A stretch of DNA of 64,000 bases. Origin: an uncultured Lachnospiraceae bacterium (GTDB lineage: Bacteria > Bacillota > Clostridia > Lachnospirales > Lachnospiraceae). A model generated the notes under the pieces. That model made no database searches and was not told the DNA's origin. It worked only from the letters and a program-made list of their open reading frames with translations. Position numbers and translations under genes: made by a program. Within the stretch, counting starts at the first letter, position 1, and the number at the start of each line of letters is the position of its first letter. The stretch spans positions 1 to 64,000 of the forward strand of contig CAJTSL010000010.1 in the NCBI GenBank assembly GCA_910578845.1, in the 5' to 3' direction. This document shows positions 26,281 through 35,000 of this stretch, one piece after another.

Positions 26281-26309
26281 AGTATAGCTTGCTTTGAGGA
26301 AGATGTCAA
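26281..26309 (-). promoter_or_regulatory. promoter of blaI-blaR1
   Basis: Minus strand TTGACA (26309-26304), 17-bp spacer, TATACT (26286-26281). Confidence 0.8.
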
Positions 26310-26364
26310 TTTTTACATAGGCAGAATAGGCAGGATTTTATAAATTTTCTATACCAAAACGGTC

Positions 26365-26390
26365 ATTCCTATGTTAGAATCTATAGGAAT
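26365..26390. promoter_or_regulatory. 8-bp inverted repeat upstream of the thiol-redox operon
   Basis: ATTCCTAT (26365-26372) and ATAGGAAT (26383-26390) are perfect inverses. No T-run follows. It could be an operator or leader hairpin for the gene at 26443. Confidence 0.4.
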
Positions 26391-26442
26391 CCTCTTTGCA
26401 GGATGGCAAAAGGATGAATGAACCAGAAAGCAGGTATAGAAT

Positions 26443-27072
26443 ATGAGGAATCAGAATTGGACAACGGCGGTGCTTGGCACCGTATTATCATGCGCGCTCT
26501 TATTGAGCGGATGTGCAGGAGGGCAGGATGTAGAGGAACCTTCAGGCACGGAGCAAATGGAGCAAACAGAGGAAAGCGTTACGGAGACAACGGAAACGAC
26601 AGAAGAAACGAAGATTCGTGTTTTAGAATCTTTTACGGCTAAAACATTGGAGGAAGGTACTTTTACGGAGGACGATCTCGCCCAAAAGGATGTCACGGTG
26701 ATGAATTTCTGGGCGACATTCTGTGGGCCTTGCATCGTGGAGATGCCGGACATCGCGGAATTTGCAGAGACATTGCCGGACAATGTGCAGATTGTCACGG
26801 TCTGCTTAGACGGTGAGAGCGACTTAGAAGGGGTAGCGGATATCCTGGACCAGGCTGGCTATGCGGGCATTACCTTGCTTAGCGGAGACGGTGATTTCGA
26901 GGCGCTTTGCAGGCAGGTTATGTATACGCCTACGACAATCGTAGTGGATAAAGACGGAAATATGATAGGAGATGCGATTATCGGTGGGCAAACGGATCTG
27001 GCGAAATCGTATACGGATGCGATCAATAAGGCGCTTCTATCGATGGGAAAGGCGGAGCTTGGCAGTGAATAA
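26443..27072 (+). CDS. TlpA-like thioredoxin-fold lipoprotein
   Basis: A 209-residue extracytoplasmic thiol-disulfide protein. The signal peptide ends in the lipobox LLSGC (Cys about 24), followed by a Glu/Thr-rich tether (EQTEESVTETTETTEE). The thioredoxin domain carries the active site WATFC94GPC97 and the cis-proline region YTPTTIVVDKDG. It is likely a reductase or isomerase of envelope cysteines. It overlaps the next small gene by eight bases and lies in an operon with a CxxC membrane peptide and an Fe-S membrane protein, which may supply electrons. Confidence 0.9.
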   Translation: MRNQNWTTAVLGTVLSCALLLSGCAGGQDVEEPSGTEQMEQTEESVTETTETTEETKIRVLESFTAKTLEEGTFTEDDLAQKDVTVMNFWATFCGPCIVEMPDIAEFAETLPDNVQIVTVCLDGESDLEGVADILDQAGYAGITLLSGDGDFEALCRQVMYTPTTIVVDKDGNMIGDAIIGGQTDLAKSYTDAINKALLSMGKAELGSE

Positions 27073-27211
27073 GGCAGTAAAAAATGGGATCGCGTCCTGT
27101 ATCCTGGCGCTTTCTGTTATTTTCATCATAGTAGGCGTTGTAGGAGAGGAACCTGTAGAAGTCATGCAAAAGGCGGTGAGGATATGTCTGGAATGCATCG
27201 GCATCGGATGA
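27065..27211 (+). CDS. CD1871A-like CxxC small membrane protein
   Basis: A 48-residue protein starting at GTG 27065, with GGCGGAG eight bases or so upstream. One membrane helix covers residues 12-27 (CILALSVIFIIVGVVG), and the tail carries C41LEC44. Length, layout and position between a TlpA-like gene and a 4Fe-4S membrane protein match the small CD1871A-type CxxC family. It overlaps both neighbours (8 bases upstream, 28 bases downstream). It may shuttle electrons or hold a cofactor; the function is not established. Confidence 0.72.
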   Translation: MNKAVKNGIASCILALSVIFIIVGVVGEEPVEVMQKAVRICLECIGIG

Positions 27212-28092
27212 AGAAGGGTGAGAGAAAGCGGATATCGTTGCAACGGATCACTCAGGTTGCTTTTGCGGTTTTCATAAACGGTTATGCAATCGGATTTGCA
27301 AAGGGCAGGATTTATACAGGAGACAGTAAAGGGATCTGTGTGCCGGTACTGAATTGCTATTCCTGTCCGGGAGCTTTGGGTGCCTGTCCGATTGGCTCGT
27401 TACAGGCAACGCTTGGCGCTAAGAAGCCACATTTTCCTTTTTATGTGCTGGGAATGATGATGTTCTTTGGCATTTTACTTGGGCGGGCAATATGCGGCCT
27501 TTTATGTCCTTTTGGCTTGCTACAGGACTTGTTGCATAAAATTCCTTTGCCGAAGATGAAAATACCAAGGAAGGCGGACAGGGGCGCAAGATACTTGAAA
27601 TATTTGGTTTTATTGCTGATGGTCGTTTTATTGCCTGCCGTTGCAGCGGCAAAGACTGGGATTGCTTTGCCGTTTTTCTGTAAATATATCTGTCCCGCAG
27701 GCACATTAGAGGGAGGGATCCCTTTACTGATAGCAGATGAAGGTTTGCGAAGCGTAGCAGGGCGTTTGTTTGAATGGAAGCTTTTCCTGTTGGCAGTGAT
27801 CGTCGTAATCTCTATGGTGGTCCATCGCCCGTTTTGCCGCTACCTATGCCCGTTAGGAGCGTTTTATGCCTTGTTCCAACGTTTTAGCTTTTACCAGATG
27901 GAACTGAACCGGGCGAAATGTGTAGATTGTAAAAAGTGTGAGCGATCCTGCCCGATGGCAGTGGAGGTGACCAAAGAGATCAACACACCGGAATGCATCC
28001 GTTGCGGGAAATGCAAAGAAGTCTGCCCGGTAGGTGCGATCACGTCCGGCTTTGTAGGCAAAGGCAAAGAGGAAGAAACGAGAAAGATATAA
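27184..28092 (+). CDS. membrane 4Fe-4S protein, NapH/YccM-like
   Basis: About 302 residues with four or five membrane helices. Cysteine motifs alternate with the helices: CYSCPGALGACP, CGLLCPFG, CKYICPAG and CRYLCPLG. Two C-terminal ferredoxin clusters follow, CVDCKKCERSCP and CIRCGKCKEVCP. The layout fits NapH/YccM-type electron transfer across the membrane. Start choice is uncertain among ATG 27184, 27193 and 27208; GGTGAGG precedes the first. With its two upstream neighbours it probably reduces an extracytoplasmic thiol pathway. Confidence 0.88.
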   Translation: MSGMHRHRMKKGERKRISLQRITQVAFAVFINGYAIGFAKGRIYTGDSKGICVPVLNCYSCPGALGACPIGSLQATLGAKKPHFPFYVLGMMMFFGILLGRAICGLLCPFGLLQDLLHKIPLPKMKIPRKADRGARYLKYLVLLLMVVLLPAVAAAKTGIALPFFCKYICPAGTLEGGIPLLIADEGLRSVAGRLFEWKLFLLAVIVVISMVVHRPFCRYLCPLGAFYALFQRFSFYQMELNRAKCVDCKKCERSCPMAVEVTKEINTPECIRCGKCKEVCPVGAITSGFVGKGKEEETRKI

Positions 28093-28157
28093 ATTGATTT
28101 TTTACCGATATTTGGATATACTAATCAAAAGAAGAGAGAATAAGGAGAGTCAAGATT

Positions 28158-28733
28158 ATGAAAAAATTTGTCGTGTTAATATTAATGGTTTCGATGCTTT
28201 TTTCACTGTCGGGCTGCGGGAGTTCGGCGGAGGAAGCAAATGGAGGTGGCGAAAAGTCACAATATGCGCAAGCGCTTGACGTATGGAACGCAATAGTGGC
28301 ATCTTACGGAGAAGGCGAATTGTTCTCTGTTTACGGTGGGGATTCGGAAAATGCGGTGATGGATGCGCCGGGCAAGTTTGACGTTAGCAAAACCGAAGAG
28401 CTGGAATATACGTTGAGATTGCCACAGAGCCAGTTTGATAATATTGACGATGCAGCTTCCATGGTACACATGATGAATGCCAACACGTTTACAGGTGCGG
28501 TCTATCATTTAAAAGATGGCACGGATTTAGAGTCTTTTACAGATGAAGTCAAGACCAATGTGCTTGCGACACAATGGTTGTGCGGCTTCCCGGATACGCT
28601 GGTGATCATCAATGTGGATGGCGCGTATGTCATCACGGCTTTTGGAGAAGCGGGGATCATGGAGACTTTTAAGGCTAACGCCTTATCTGCATTAAGTGGC
28701 GCCGAGGTGATTTTGGAAACGCCGATTGCATAG
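28158..28733 (+). CDS. lipoprotein of unknown function
   Basis: A 191-residue lipoprotein. ATG 28158 follows AAGGAGAG. The signal peptide is cut before Cys20 (SLSGC). The mature part is a small alpha/beta domain with no catalytic motif that I recognise. Lipoproteins of this size accompany MBOAT acyltransferase genes in related bacteria, and it lies 83 bases before one here. It could be an accessory factor of polymer acetylation, but it could equally belong with the upstream redox genes. Confidence 0.8.
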   Translation: MKKFVVLILMVSMLFSLSGCGSSAEEANGGGEKSQYAQALDVWNAIVASYGEGELFSVYGGDSENAVMDAPGKFDVSKTEELEYTLRLPQSQFDNIDDAASMVHMMNANTFTGAVYHLKDGTDLESFTDEVKTNVLATQWLCGFPDTLVIINVDGAYVITAFGEAGIMETFKANALSALSGAEVILETPIA

Positions 28734-28816
28734 ATTTTTAGCCGTAGGGACTGAAAGTGTTGTATGCAATGAGACATGACACAATAGTGTAGTAAAAATG
28801 CCGGGAGGAAAACATT

Positions 28817-30214
28817 ATGCTGTTTTCCAGTATTACATTTTTATATTATTTTTTGCCGTTGACAGGACTTGTGTATTTTCTGGCGCCAAGGCGCATGAAA
28901 AACGCAGTCCTGCTTTTGTGCAGTCTTTTTTTCTATGCCTGGGGAGAACCGAAATATGTTCTGCTGATGGCAGTCTCTATTATATCTGGGTATATCTTCG
29001 GATTGTTGATAGAAAAATATAGGAGCCAAAGAGCCGGACAGGTACTTTGTGGGATTTCTGTCGCGGTCAGCTTATCCTTTTTATTATATTTTAAATATGC
29101 AGGGTTTTTCGTTAATAATTTCCGTGCCGTAACAGGATGGGACATTCCGGTTTTGCAAATCGCACTGCCGATCGGCATTAGTTTTTACACATTCCAGATC
29201 ATAAGCTATACCGTAGATGTATACCGGGGAGATGCTGCGCAGAAGAATCTTGTTTCCTTAGCGGCATATATCGCGATGTTCCCACAGCTAATTGCCGGGC
29301 CGATTGTAAAGTACAGCGATATAGCGGAGCAGTTGGATAAGCGGCAGCATTCTATTGCGATGGCGGCGGAAGGGATACGTTTTTTTATCATTGGGCTTGC
29401 TAAGAAGATTTTATTGGCGAACCAATTAGGAGAGCTTTGTAATGTCTTCCGGGCATCAGAGGAAAAGTCGGTGTTGTTCTATTGGCTGTATGCGCTTGCT
29501 TTTGTTTTGCACATTTATTTTGATTTTTCCGGTTATAGCGATATGGCGGTCGGCCTTGGGCAAGTGTTTGGCTTCCGCTTTGTCAGAAATTTCCGTTATC
29601 CCTATATTTCTACGAGCATTACCGAATTTTGGCGGCGGTGGCATATTTCCCTGGGAAGCTGGTTTAGGGATTATGTATATATTCCGATGGGCGGAAACCG
29701 CGTCGGAAGAGGACGTCATCTTTTTAACATTTTGGTTGTCTGGATATTGACAGGGTTCTGGCACGGGGCAGCATGGAATTTTATGGTATGGGGGCTTCTT
29801 TTTGCCGTGTTATTGATGGCTGAGAAGTTATGGCTGCTTGATGTGATGAAAAAGAACCGTGTTTTTTCACATATATATGTATTGTTTTTTGTGGTCCTGA
29901 GTTTTGTTATTTTTAATGCGAATGATATGGGGCAGGCATTTTCTGATATAGGAGGCCTTTTTGGCGCAGGCGGGATTGAGATGGTCTCGGCGGAAGCTTT
30001 GTATTGTCTCCGCAGCTTCGCTATTGTCTTATTGATAGGATGTATTGGGGCGACGCCCCTGGTTTCTAAAGTATTTGGATGGGCGATGCGACAGCCTCTT
30101 TGCAGTAAGGTTTTGAATGTGGCAGAACCGATTGCGCTTGCCATCTTGCTTTTGGTGATGACGGCGTATCTTGTGGACGGTTCGTTTAATCCCTTTTTAT
30201 ATTTCCGGTTTTAA
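28817..30214 (+). CDS. MBOAT O-acyltransferase, AlgI/DltB-like
   Basis: A 465-residue multi-spanning membrane protein. ATG 28817 follows GGGAGG. The MBOAT signatures are visible: YFDFSGYSDMAVGLGQVFGF, RFVRNFRYPYISTSITEFW, WHISLGSWFRDYVYIPMGG and the catalytic histidine in GFWHGAAWNF. It should transfer an acyl (acetyl) group across the membrane to an extracellular polymer. The downstream DHHW protein is the usual partner that completes the transfer. Confidence 0.93.
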   Translation: MLFSSITFLYYFLPLTGLVYFLAPRRMKNAVLLLCSLFFYAWGEPKYVLLMAVSIISGYIFGLLIEKYRSQRAGQVLCGISVAVSLSFLLYFKYAGFFVNNFRAVTGWDIPVLQIALPIGISFYTFQIISYTVDVYRGDAAQKNLVSLAAYIAMFPQLIAGPIVKYSDIAEQLDKRQHSIAMAAEGIRFFIIGLAKKILLANQLGELCNVFRASEEKSVLFYWLYALAFVLHIYFDFSGYSDMAVGLGQVFGFRFVRNFRYPYISTSITEFWRRWHISLGSWFRDYVYIPMGGNRVGRGRHLFNILVVWILTGFWHGAAWNFMVWGLLFAVLLMAEKLWLLDVMKKNRVFSHIYVLFFVVLSFVIFNANDMGQAFSDIGGLFGAGGIEMVSAEALYCLRSFAIVLLIGCIGATPLVSKVFGWAMRQPLCSKVLNVAEPIALAILLLVMTAYLVDGSFNPFLYFRF

Positions 30215-30236
30215 AATTTCGGATAAGGAGCGGTTT

Positions 30237-31334
30237 ATGGGCATGCATTGGAAGGATAAAGTTGTTTGTCTCTTGTTTTCACTGTTGCTTGCAGGAGGCT
30301 TTTTGTTATGTGTTTTCCTGCCGGAGAAGAAATACTCAGATAGCGAGCGGCGTTTTCTCGCGACGATGCCGTCCTTTACGGCAGATGCAGTATGGAGCGG
30401 GCGTTTTATGTCCGATTTTGAGTCGTATGCGGTGGACGCTTTTCCGGCCCGGGACGCATTTAGGAGGGGGAAGGCGCTGACGGCGGCACATGTTTTTGCA
30501 AGACAGGACAACAACGGTATTTATACGGCGGACGGCTTTCTATGCGCTGTGGAATATCCTTTGGACGAAGACTCGTTTATGCGCGCCATAGAGCGTTTGC
30601 GTTATGTCTGTGACAAATACCTGACAGAAGAAAACCGTATCTTTATGTCTCTGATACCGGATAAGAACTGCTTCTTGGCAAAAGAGAGCGGGCATCTGTC
30701 CCTGGATTATGATGAAGTGGAAGAGCAGGTGGCTAAGATGGCGGATTTTGCGGAATATATCCCCATATCTGATCTTTTGGGCAAGGAGGATTATTATAAG
30801 ACAGATACGCATTGGCGGCAGGAGAATATTACCGATGTGGCGGATAGGCTGGCGCAGGCGATGGGGACAGAGCTTTTGGCAGAATATGAGTTTTCGGTAG
30901 CAAAAGAAGATTTCTATGGGGTATATTATGGGCAGGCGGCGCTTCCGCATGAACCGGACCGGTTATGTTATCTGACAGGAGATGCGATTGACCAGGCTAT
31001 AGTCTATGACTGGCAAAATGGGCGTAAGATACCAGTGTATGATATGGAAAAGGCAGACGGGAGAGACCCATATGAAATGTTCCTTTCCGGCTCGCTGTCG
31101 CTGATTACAATGGAAAATCCGCATGCAACGGGCGATAAGAAGCTTGTGCTGTTTAGGGATTCTTTCGGCTCTAGCATAGCGCCGTTGCTCATCAGCGGGT
31201 ATTCCCAGATCACGCTTGTGGATATCCGGTATATCCATCCAGATTCACTGGGACAGTTCATAGATTTTACAGGATGCGATGTATTGTTCCTATATAGCAC
31301 GCTTGTATGGAACCATAGCGAGACGTTGAAATAG
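30237..31334 (+). CDS. DHHW-type (AlgJ/AlgX-like) acetyltransfer protein
   Basis: A 365-residue protein anchored by one N-terminal helix (VCLLFSLLLAGGFLLCVFL). ATG 30237 follows AAGGAG by six bases. The KTDTHW motif is the DHHW-type signature, and FRDSFGSS is the SGNH-like serine block. Such proteins act outside the membrane with an MBOAT protein to O-acetylate exopolysaccharide or peptidoglycan. It begins 22 bases after the MBOAT gene, clearly the same operon. Confidence 0.9.
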   Translation: MGMHWKDKVVCLLFSLLLAGGFLLCVFLPEKKYSDSERRFLATMPSFTADAVWSGRFMSDFESYAVDAFPARDAFRRGKALTAAHVFARQDNNGIYTADGFLCAVEYPLDEDSFMRAIERLRYVCDKYLTEENRIFMSLIPDKNCFLAKESGHLSLDYDEVEEQVAKMADFAEYIPISDLLGKEDYYKTDTHWRQENITDVADRLAQAMGTELLAEYEFSVAKEDFYGVYYGQAALPHEPDRLCYLTGDAIDQAIVYDWQNGRKIPVYDMEKADGRDPYEMFLSGSLSLITMENPHATGDKKLVLFRDSFGSSIAPLLISGYSQITLVDIRYIHPDSLGQFIDFTGCDVLFLYSTLVWNHSETLK

Positions 31335-31564
31335 GGCTGGAATAGGAGAAAAGGGAAAGCCGGCCCGGATATTAAAAATTTGCAAATAAGCTAACGATTC
31401 TAACCATTATATGATATACTATAGGAAACAGATTAAGATCTTTACGGAGTCTACATTTTCATAGTGCGATAGTAGAAGAGTATGTGAAATTAGGAATATA
31501 GGCTATACAACTAAAATGATTCACAGAGGTTGTAGATTTTGCTGTGATGTAAGGAGGGCATGGC

Positions 31565-32905
31565 ATGGAGAAACAATTGGTATGGCAAGACAGGTTTAAT
31601 ATTGGGGTGGACTTTATCGACAGGGAGCATAAGAAGCTTTTCAGCATTTTGAATAGGTTATTTGCTTCCAGGAAACTAGATGGGAAAAGCCAATGGGCGT
31701 GCCAGGAAGGTATTAAATATTTCAGAGACCATGCGATGAAGCATTTTACGGAAGAAGAGGCTTATATGGCGTCAATCAATTATGTGGGGTTTGAGACGCA
31801 TAGGCGCCTTCATGATAATTTCAGGAAGAAAATGCTGCCGGCGCTAGAGAAGGAACTGAGCCAGGCTGCTTATGCGCCTGAAGCAATTGATCATTTCCTT
31901 GGCGTCTGCGCCGGTTGGCTGATCGGCCATACGCTTATGGAAGACCGGGCGATCATCGGGAACACAATCAGCAAGTGGGGAGACCTTCTGCCTGATGAAG
32001 AGCAGTCTGCTATGAAACGGATCATTATCCAGCTTTTGCATGATTTGTTCCAGTTAGAGACACAGGTTGTCAGTGAATGCTACGGTGGGGAGAAATTCGG
32101 AGAGGGCATTTATTACAGGCTTGTGTATAGCGGCAAGAATAATGAGAAGTGGGAGATTATATTAGCTTTTGAGGAGAAACTGATCCTTAGCACGATTGGC
32201 AGTATGATGGACACAGATTCTGATGCTGTCAGCGTTATGATGGTAAATGCGGCAAGATATACGGCACAACAGTTCATCCATCGGATAAAGGAGCATTTCC
32301 CATCGGCGGATTTCTATGAAGTAAAAGAGGAGAATCTGTTGACGTATGAACAGTTTCACAAAGCGTTTGAGAAGCAGATCCCACAATTTAGCTTGCTCTT
32401 TGATACCGGGAAAGGGTATTTTGCATTTTGTATCGTTGCCCGCCATCTGATCCAGAACAGAGGAGCGGTTGCGATCAAGGCAGAGAATGCCATGTCGGAG
32501 ATCCAGAATTATCTTGAAAAAGGCAGTGCAAAAACGAATAAGAAAAAGAAAATACTGGTGGTAGACGATTCGGATGTTGTGCGGGAGGCAATGAAACAGC
32601 TTTTTGGTAAGGACTATGAAGTCTCTGTTGCAAAATCAGGGATGTCGGCAATCAGGAGCATCATACTGGATCGGCCTGATCTTATTTTGCTTGATTATGA
32701 GATGCCGGTCTGTGATGGGAAACAAGTATTGGAAATGATCCGTGCCGAAGAGGAAACTGCCGATATCCCGGTCTTTTTCCTGACGGGCAGGGTAGATAAA
32801 GAGAGCGTCCAGAAAGTCATAGCCTTAAAGCCTGCGGGATATCTTGTAAAGACATTGCCCCCTGCGGAGATTAAGAAGGGCATTGATACATATCTTAACA
32901 AATAA
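31565..32905 (+). CDS. hemerythrin - CheX-like - receiver three-domain signalling protein
   Basis: A 446-residue soluble protein. Residues 1-135 are a bacteriohemerythrin: His22, His56, Glu64 (HFTEEE), His79, His83 and the HTLMED helix provide the di-iron ligands, suggesting oxygen or NO sensing. Residues about 150-320 look like a CheX-type domain, but the Glu-x-x-Asn phosphatase motif is not apparent. Residues about 325-446 are a receiver domain with the DDSD acidic pocket and phospho-acceptor Asp377 (LLDYEMP). ATG 31565 follows AAGGAGGG. It heads a run of four genes ending in a chemoreceptor, linking it to chemotaxis or redox taxis. Confidence 0.85.
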   Translation: MEKQLVWQDRFNIGVDFIDREHKKLFSILNRLFASRKLDGKSQWACQEGIKYFRDHAMKHFTEEEAYMASINYVGFETHRRLHDNFRKKMLPALEKELSQAAYAPEAIDHFLGVCAGWLIGHTLMEDRAIIGNTISKWGDLLPDEEQSAMKRIIIQLLHDLFQLETQVVSECYGGEKFGEGIYYRLVYSGKNNEKWEIILAFEEKLILSTIGSMMDTDSDAVSVMMVNAARYTAQQFIHRIKEHFPSADFYEVKEENLLTYEQFHKAFEKQIPQFSLLFDTGKGYFAFCIVARHLIQNRGAVAIKAENAMSEIQNYLEKGSAKTNKKKKILVVDDSDVVREAMKQLFGKDYEVSVAKSGMSAIRSIILDRPDLILLDYEMPVCDGKQVLEMIRAEEETADIPVFFLTGRVDKESVQKVIALKPAGYLVKTLPPAEIKKGIDTYLNK

Positions 32906-32933
32906 ACGATGGAAGAAGGCTGTTATCAAATCG

Positions 32934-32959
32934 GAGGTCGTAGGGATACGGCCTCTTTT
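32934..32959 (+). terminator. short intrinsic terminator
   Basis: GAGGTCGTA (32934-32942) pairs with TACGGCCTC (32947-32955) around GGGA with one wobble, followed by TTTT. It separates the hemerythrin fusion from the next gene. Confidence 0.65.
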
Positions 32960-32982
32960 GCAAAAACGATAGGAAGGAAATT

Positions 32983-33798
32983 ATGAAGATCATTGTCTTG
33001 ATGGAAGATACCGGTGGGCATCCACAATGTGTGTATGAACATGGGCTTAGCCTCTATATGGAGACTGCGAAGCATAAGCTGCTGATGGATGCCGGAGCAA
33101 GCGCCCGAACGATGGAAAACGCAAGAAGGCTTGGCGTAGACATTGCCGGGGTGGATATGCTTGTCTTAAGCCATGGGCATTATGACCATGCCGGCGGCAT
33201 ACCTGCTTTTTGTCAATGGAACAGTAGCGCACGGATCTATATGCAAAGAACCGCTCTTATGGACTATTATCATGGCGAGCGTTACATAGGAATAGATAAG
33301 GGGATCGGCGCCCTGCCCAATATAGAAATGTTAGACGGTGACATGGAAGTGGATGAGGAGATTTCTATTTTTTCCGGCATCAGAGGGCGCAAATTCTGGC
33401 CGCAGAGCAATATTGGCTTATCATGCAGAGTAGACGGGGAAGAGAGACAGGATGGATTTGCCCATGAACAGTGCCTTGTAGTCAAGGGAGAGAAGAAAAT
33501 CTTAGTTTCGGGATGTGCGCATAATGGGATTCTGAATATTCTCGACAGATATGAAGCGTTATATGGCGGATCGCCGGACATTGTCATCAGTGGGTTCCAT
33601 ATGATGAAGAAGTCGGATTATACGGAGCAGGAGTCGGATGTGATATATCAAACGGCATTGGAGCTTGTGAAGAGAGATACGGTTTTCTATACCGGACATT
33701 GTACGGGCCAGAAGGCGATAGATATCATGCGCTCAGTGATGAAAGATAAGATCGTGCCGCTTCATTGCGGTATGGAAATAGAGTGGAAGACCAGATAA
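32983..33798 (+). CDS. metallo-beta-lactamase-fold hydrolase
   Basis: A 271-residue soluble enzyme. The zinc site SHGHYDHAGG (His64, His66, Asp68, His69) is intact; further ligands are in SGCAHNGILNIL and at GHCTG and PLHCG near the end. The arrangement matches the subgroup annotated as dihydropterin-phosphate-synthase-like MBL proteins found in methanogens and clostridia. The substrate is unknown. It is 30 bases upstream of the amidohydrolase, so they are probably cotranscribed. Confidence 0.88.
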   Translation: MKIIVLMEDTGGHPQCVYEHGLSLYMETAKHKLLMDAGASARTMENARRLGVDIAGVDMLVLSHGHYDHAGGIPAFCQWNSSARIYMQRTALMDYYHGERYIGIDKGIGALPNIEMLDGDMEVDEEISIFSGIRGRKFWPQSNIGLSCRVDGEERQDGFAHEQCLVVKGEKKILVSGCAHNGILNILDRYEALYGGSPDIVISGFHMMKKSDYTEQESDVIYQTALELVKRDTVFYTGHCTGQKAIDIMRSVMKDKIVPLHCGMEIEWKTR

Positions 33799-33828
33799 AA
33801 TGAAAATGCGATAAAGGAGGATATAGGC

Positions 33829-34986
33829 ATGTTATGTGTGAAAAACGGAATGGTTCATGATGCGCTCCACGAAGAAGCGTTCCGGGCGGATATTTTGGTG
33901 GAGGACGGCAAGATAAAAGCGATCGGGGAAAATCTGGAAACAGGCAGCGATGCCCGTATCATTGATGCAGAAGGCTTGCGGGTCTATCCGGGGTTTGTCG
34001 AGGCGCATGGACATATCGGCCTAGATGGTTACGGCATCGGCTACGAGGGAATGGACTACAATGAGATGAATGATATCATCAGTCCCCAGATGAGAGGCAT
34101 TGATGGCGTAAAACCGTTGGATGCCGCTTTTCCTAAGGCTGCGGCAGCGGGTGTTACCTGCGTCTGCGTAGGGCCAGGCAGCGCCAATGTGCTAGGCGGT
34201 ACTTTCACGACGATCAAGACCGTCGGGAAACGGGTAGACGATATGGTAGTGCGTGACGGTGTAGCGATGAAATGTGCATTTGGCGAGAACCCGAAGCGTG
34301 TGTATAAAGATAAGAAAGACTCTAGCCGTATGACGACCGCAGCGTTGTTGCGGGAAACCTTGTTTAAGGCCAAAGAATATATGGAGAAGAAAGAAGCGGC
34401 GGGGGAGGATATCTCGAAAAGGCCGGCTTTTGATCTGAAATTGGAAGCGCTCCTTCCGGTGATGAGAGGAGAAATACCGTTAAAGGCGCATGCACATGCC
34501 GCAGAAGATATTTTCACGGCGCTGCGTATTGCGAAAGAGTTCCGGGTAAAGATAACGTTGGAGCATGTGACAGAAGGGCATTTGATCGTGGAGGAACTGG
34601 CAAAAGAGAATGTGCCGCTGGCAGTAGGGCCGACCTTGACAAGCGCCTCAAAATTTGAACTGCGCAATAAGAGCTGGATTACGCCTGGGGTGCTAAGCCA
34701 AGCAGGATGCCAAGTTTCTATCATTACGGATTCGCCTGTTATCCCACAGGAGTACTTGCCGCTTTGTGCAGGGCTTGCAGTGCAGGCGGGCATGCAGCCT
34801 TTCGCAGCGTTACAGGCGATTACGATCAATCCTGCGAAGCATGCAGGGATAGCGGATAGGGTAGGCTCTTTGGAAGTCGGAAAAGACGCGGATATCGTCA
34901 TAACAAATGGCTGTCCGTTTGAAATATCTACGGAAGTAAAATACGTATTGATTGACGGGCAGGAAATTGAACTTGCCAGGCACTGA
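33829..34986 (+). CDS. amidohydrolase, imidazolonepropionase-like
   Basis: A 385-residue metal hydrolase of the amidohydrolase superfamily. ATG 33829 follows AAAGGAGG. The HxH metal site is in [12 protein letters not shown], further ligands are in [10 protein letters not shown] and LEHVTEGH, and the catalytic aspartate is in IITDSPVIP. The C-terminal strand [14 protein letters not shown] is standard. The substrate is unassigned. It ends 14 bases before the chemoreceptor gene, raising the possibility that it processes a compound to which the cell responds. Confidence 0.88.
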   Translation: MLCVKNGMVHDALHEEAFRADILVEDGKIKAIGENLETGSDARIIDAEGLRVYPGFVEAHGHIGLDGYGIGYEGMDYNEMNDIISPQMRGIDGVKPLDAAFPKAAAAGVTCVCVGPGSANVLGGTFTTIKTVGKRVDDMVVRDGVAMKCAFGENPKRVYKDKKDSSRMTTAALLRETLFKAKEYMEKKEAAGEDISKRPAFDLKLEALLPVMRGEIPLKAHAHAAEDIFTALRIAKEFRVKITLEHVTEGHLIVEELAKENVPLAVGPTLTSASKFELRNKSWITPGVLSQAGCQVSIITDSPVIPQEYLPLCAGLAVQAGMQPFAALQAITINPAKHAGIADRVGSLEVGKDADIVITNGCPFEISTEVKYVLIDGQEIELARH

Positions 34987-35000
34987 AAGGAGAAAGTAAA

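Noticed and set aside
34056..34901. A 281-residue minus-strand frame opposite the amidohydrolase
   Set aside because: It is the antisense of a well-conserved enzyme; composition (Ser, Ala, Pro, Thr) is typical of antisense frames and no ribosome site is present.
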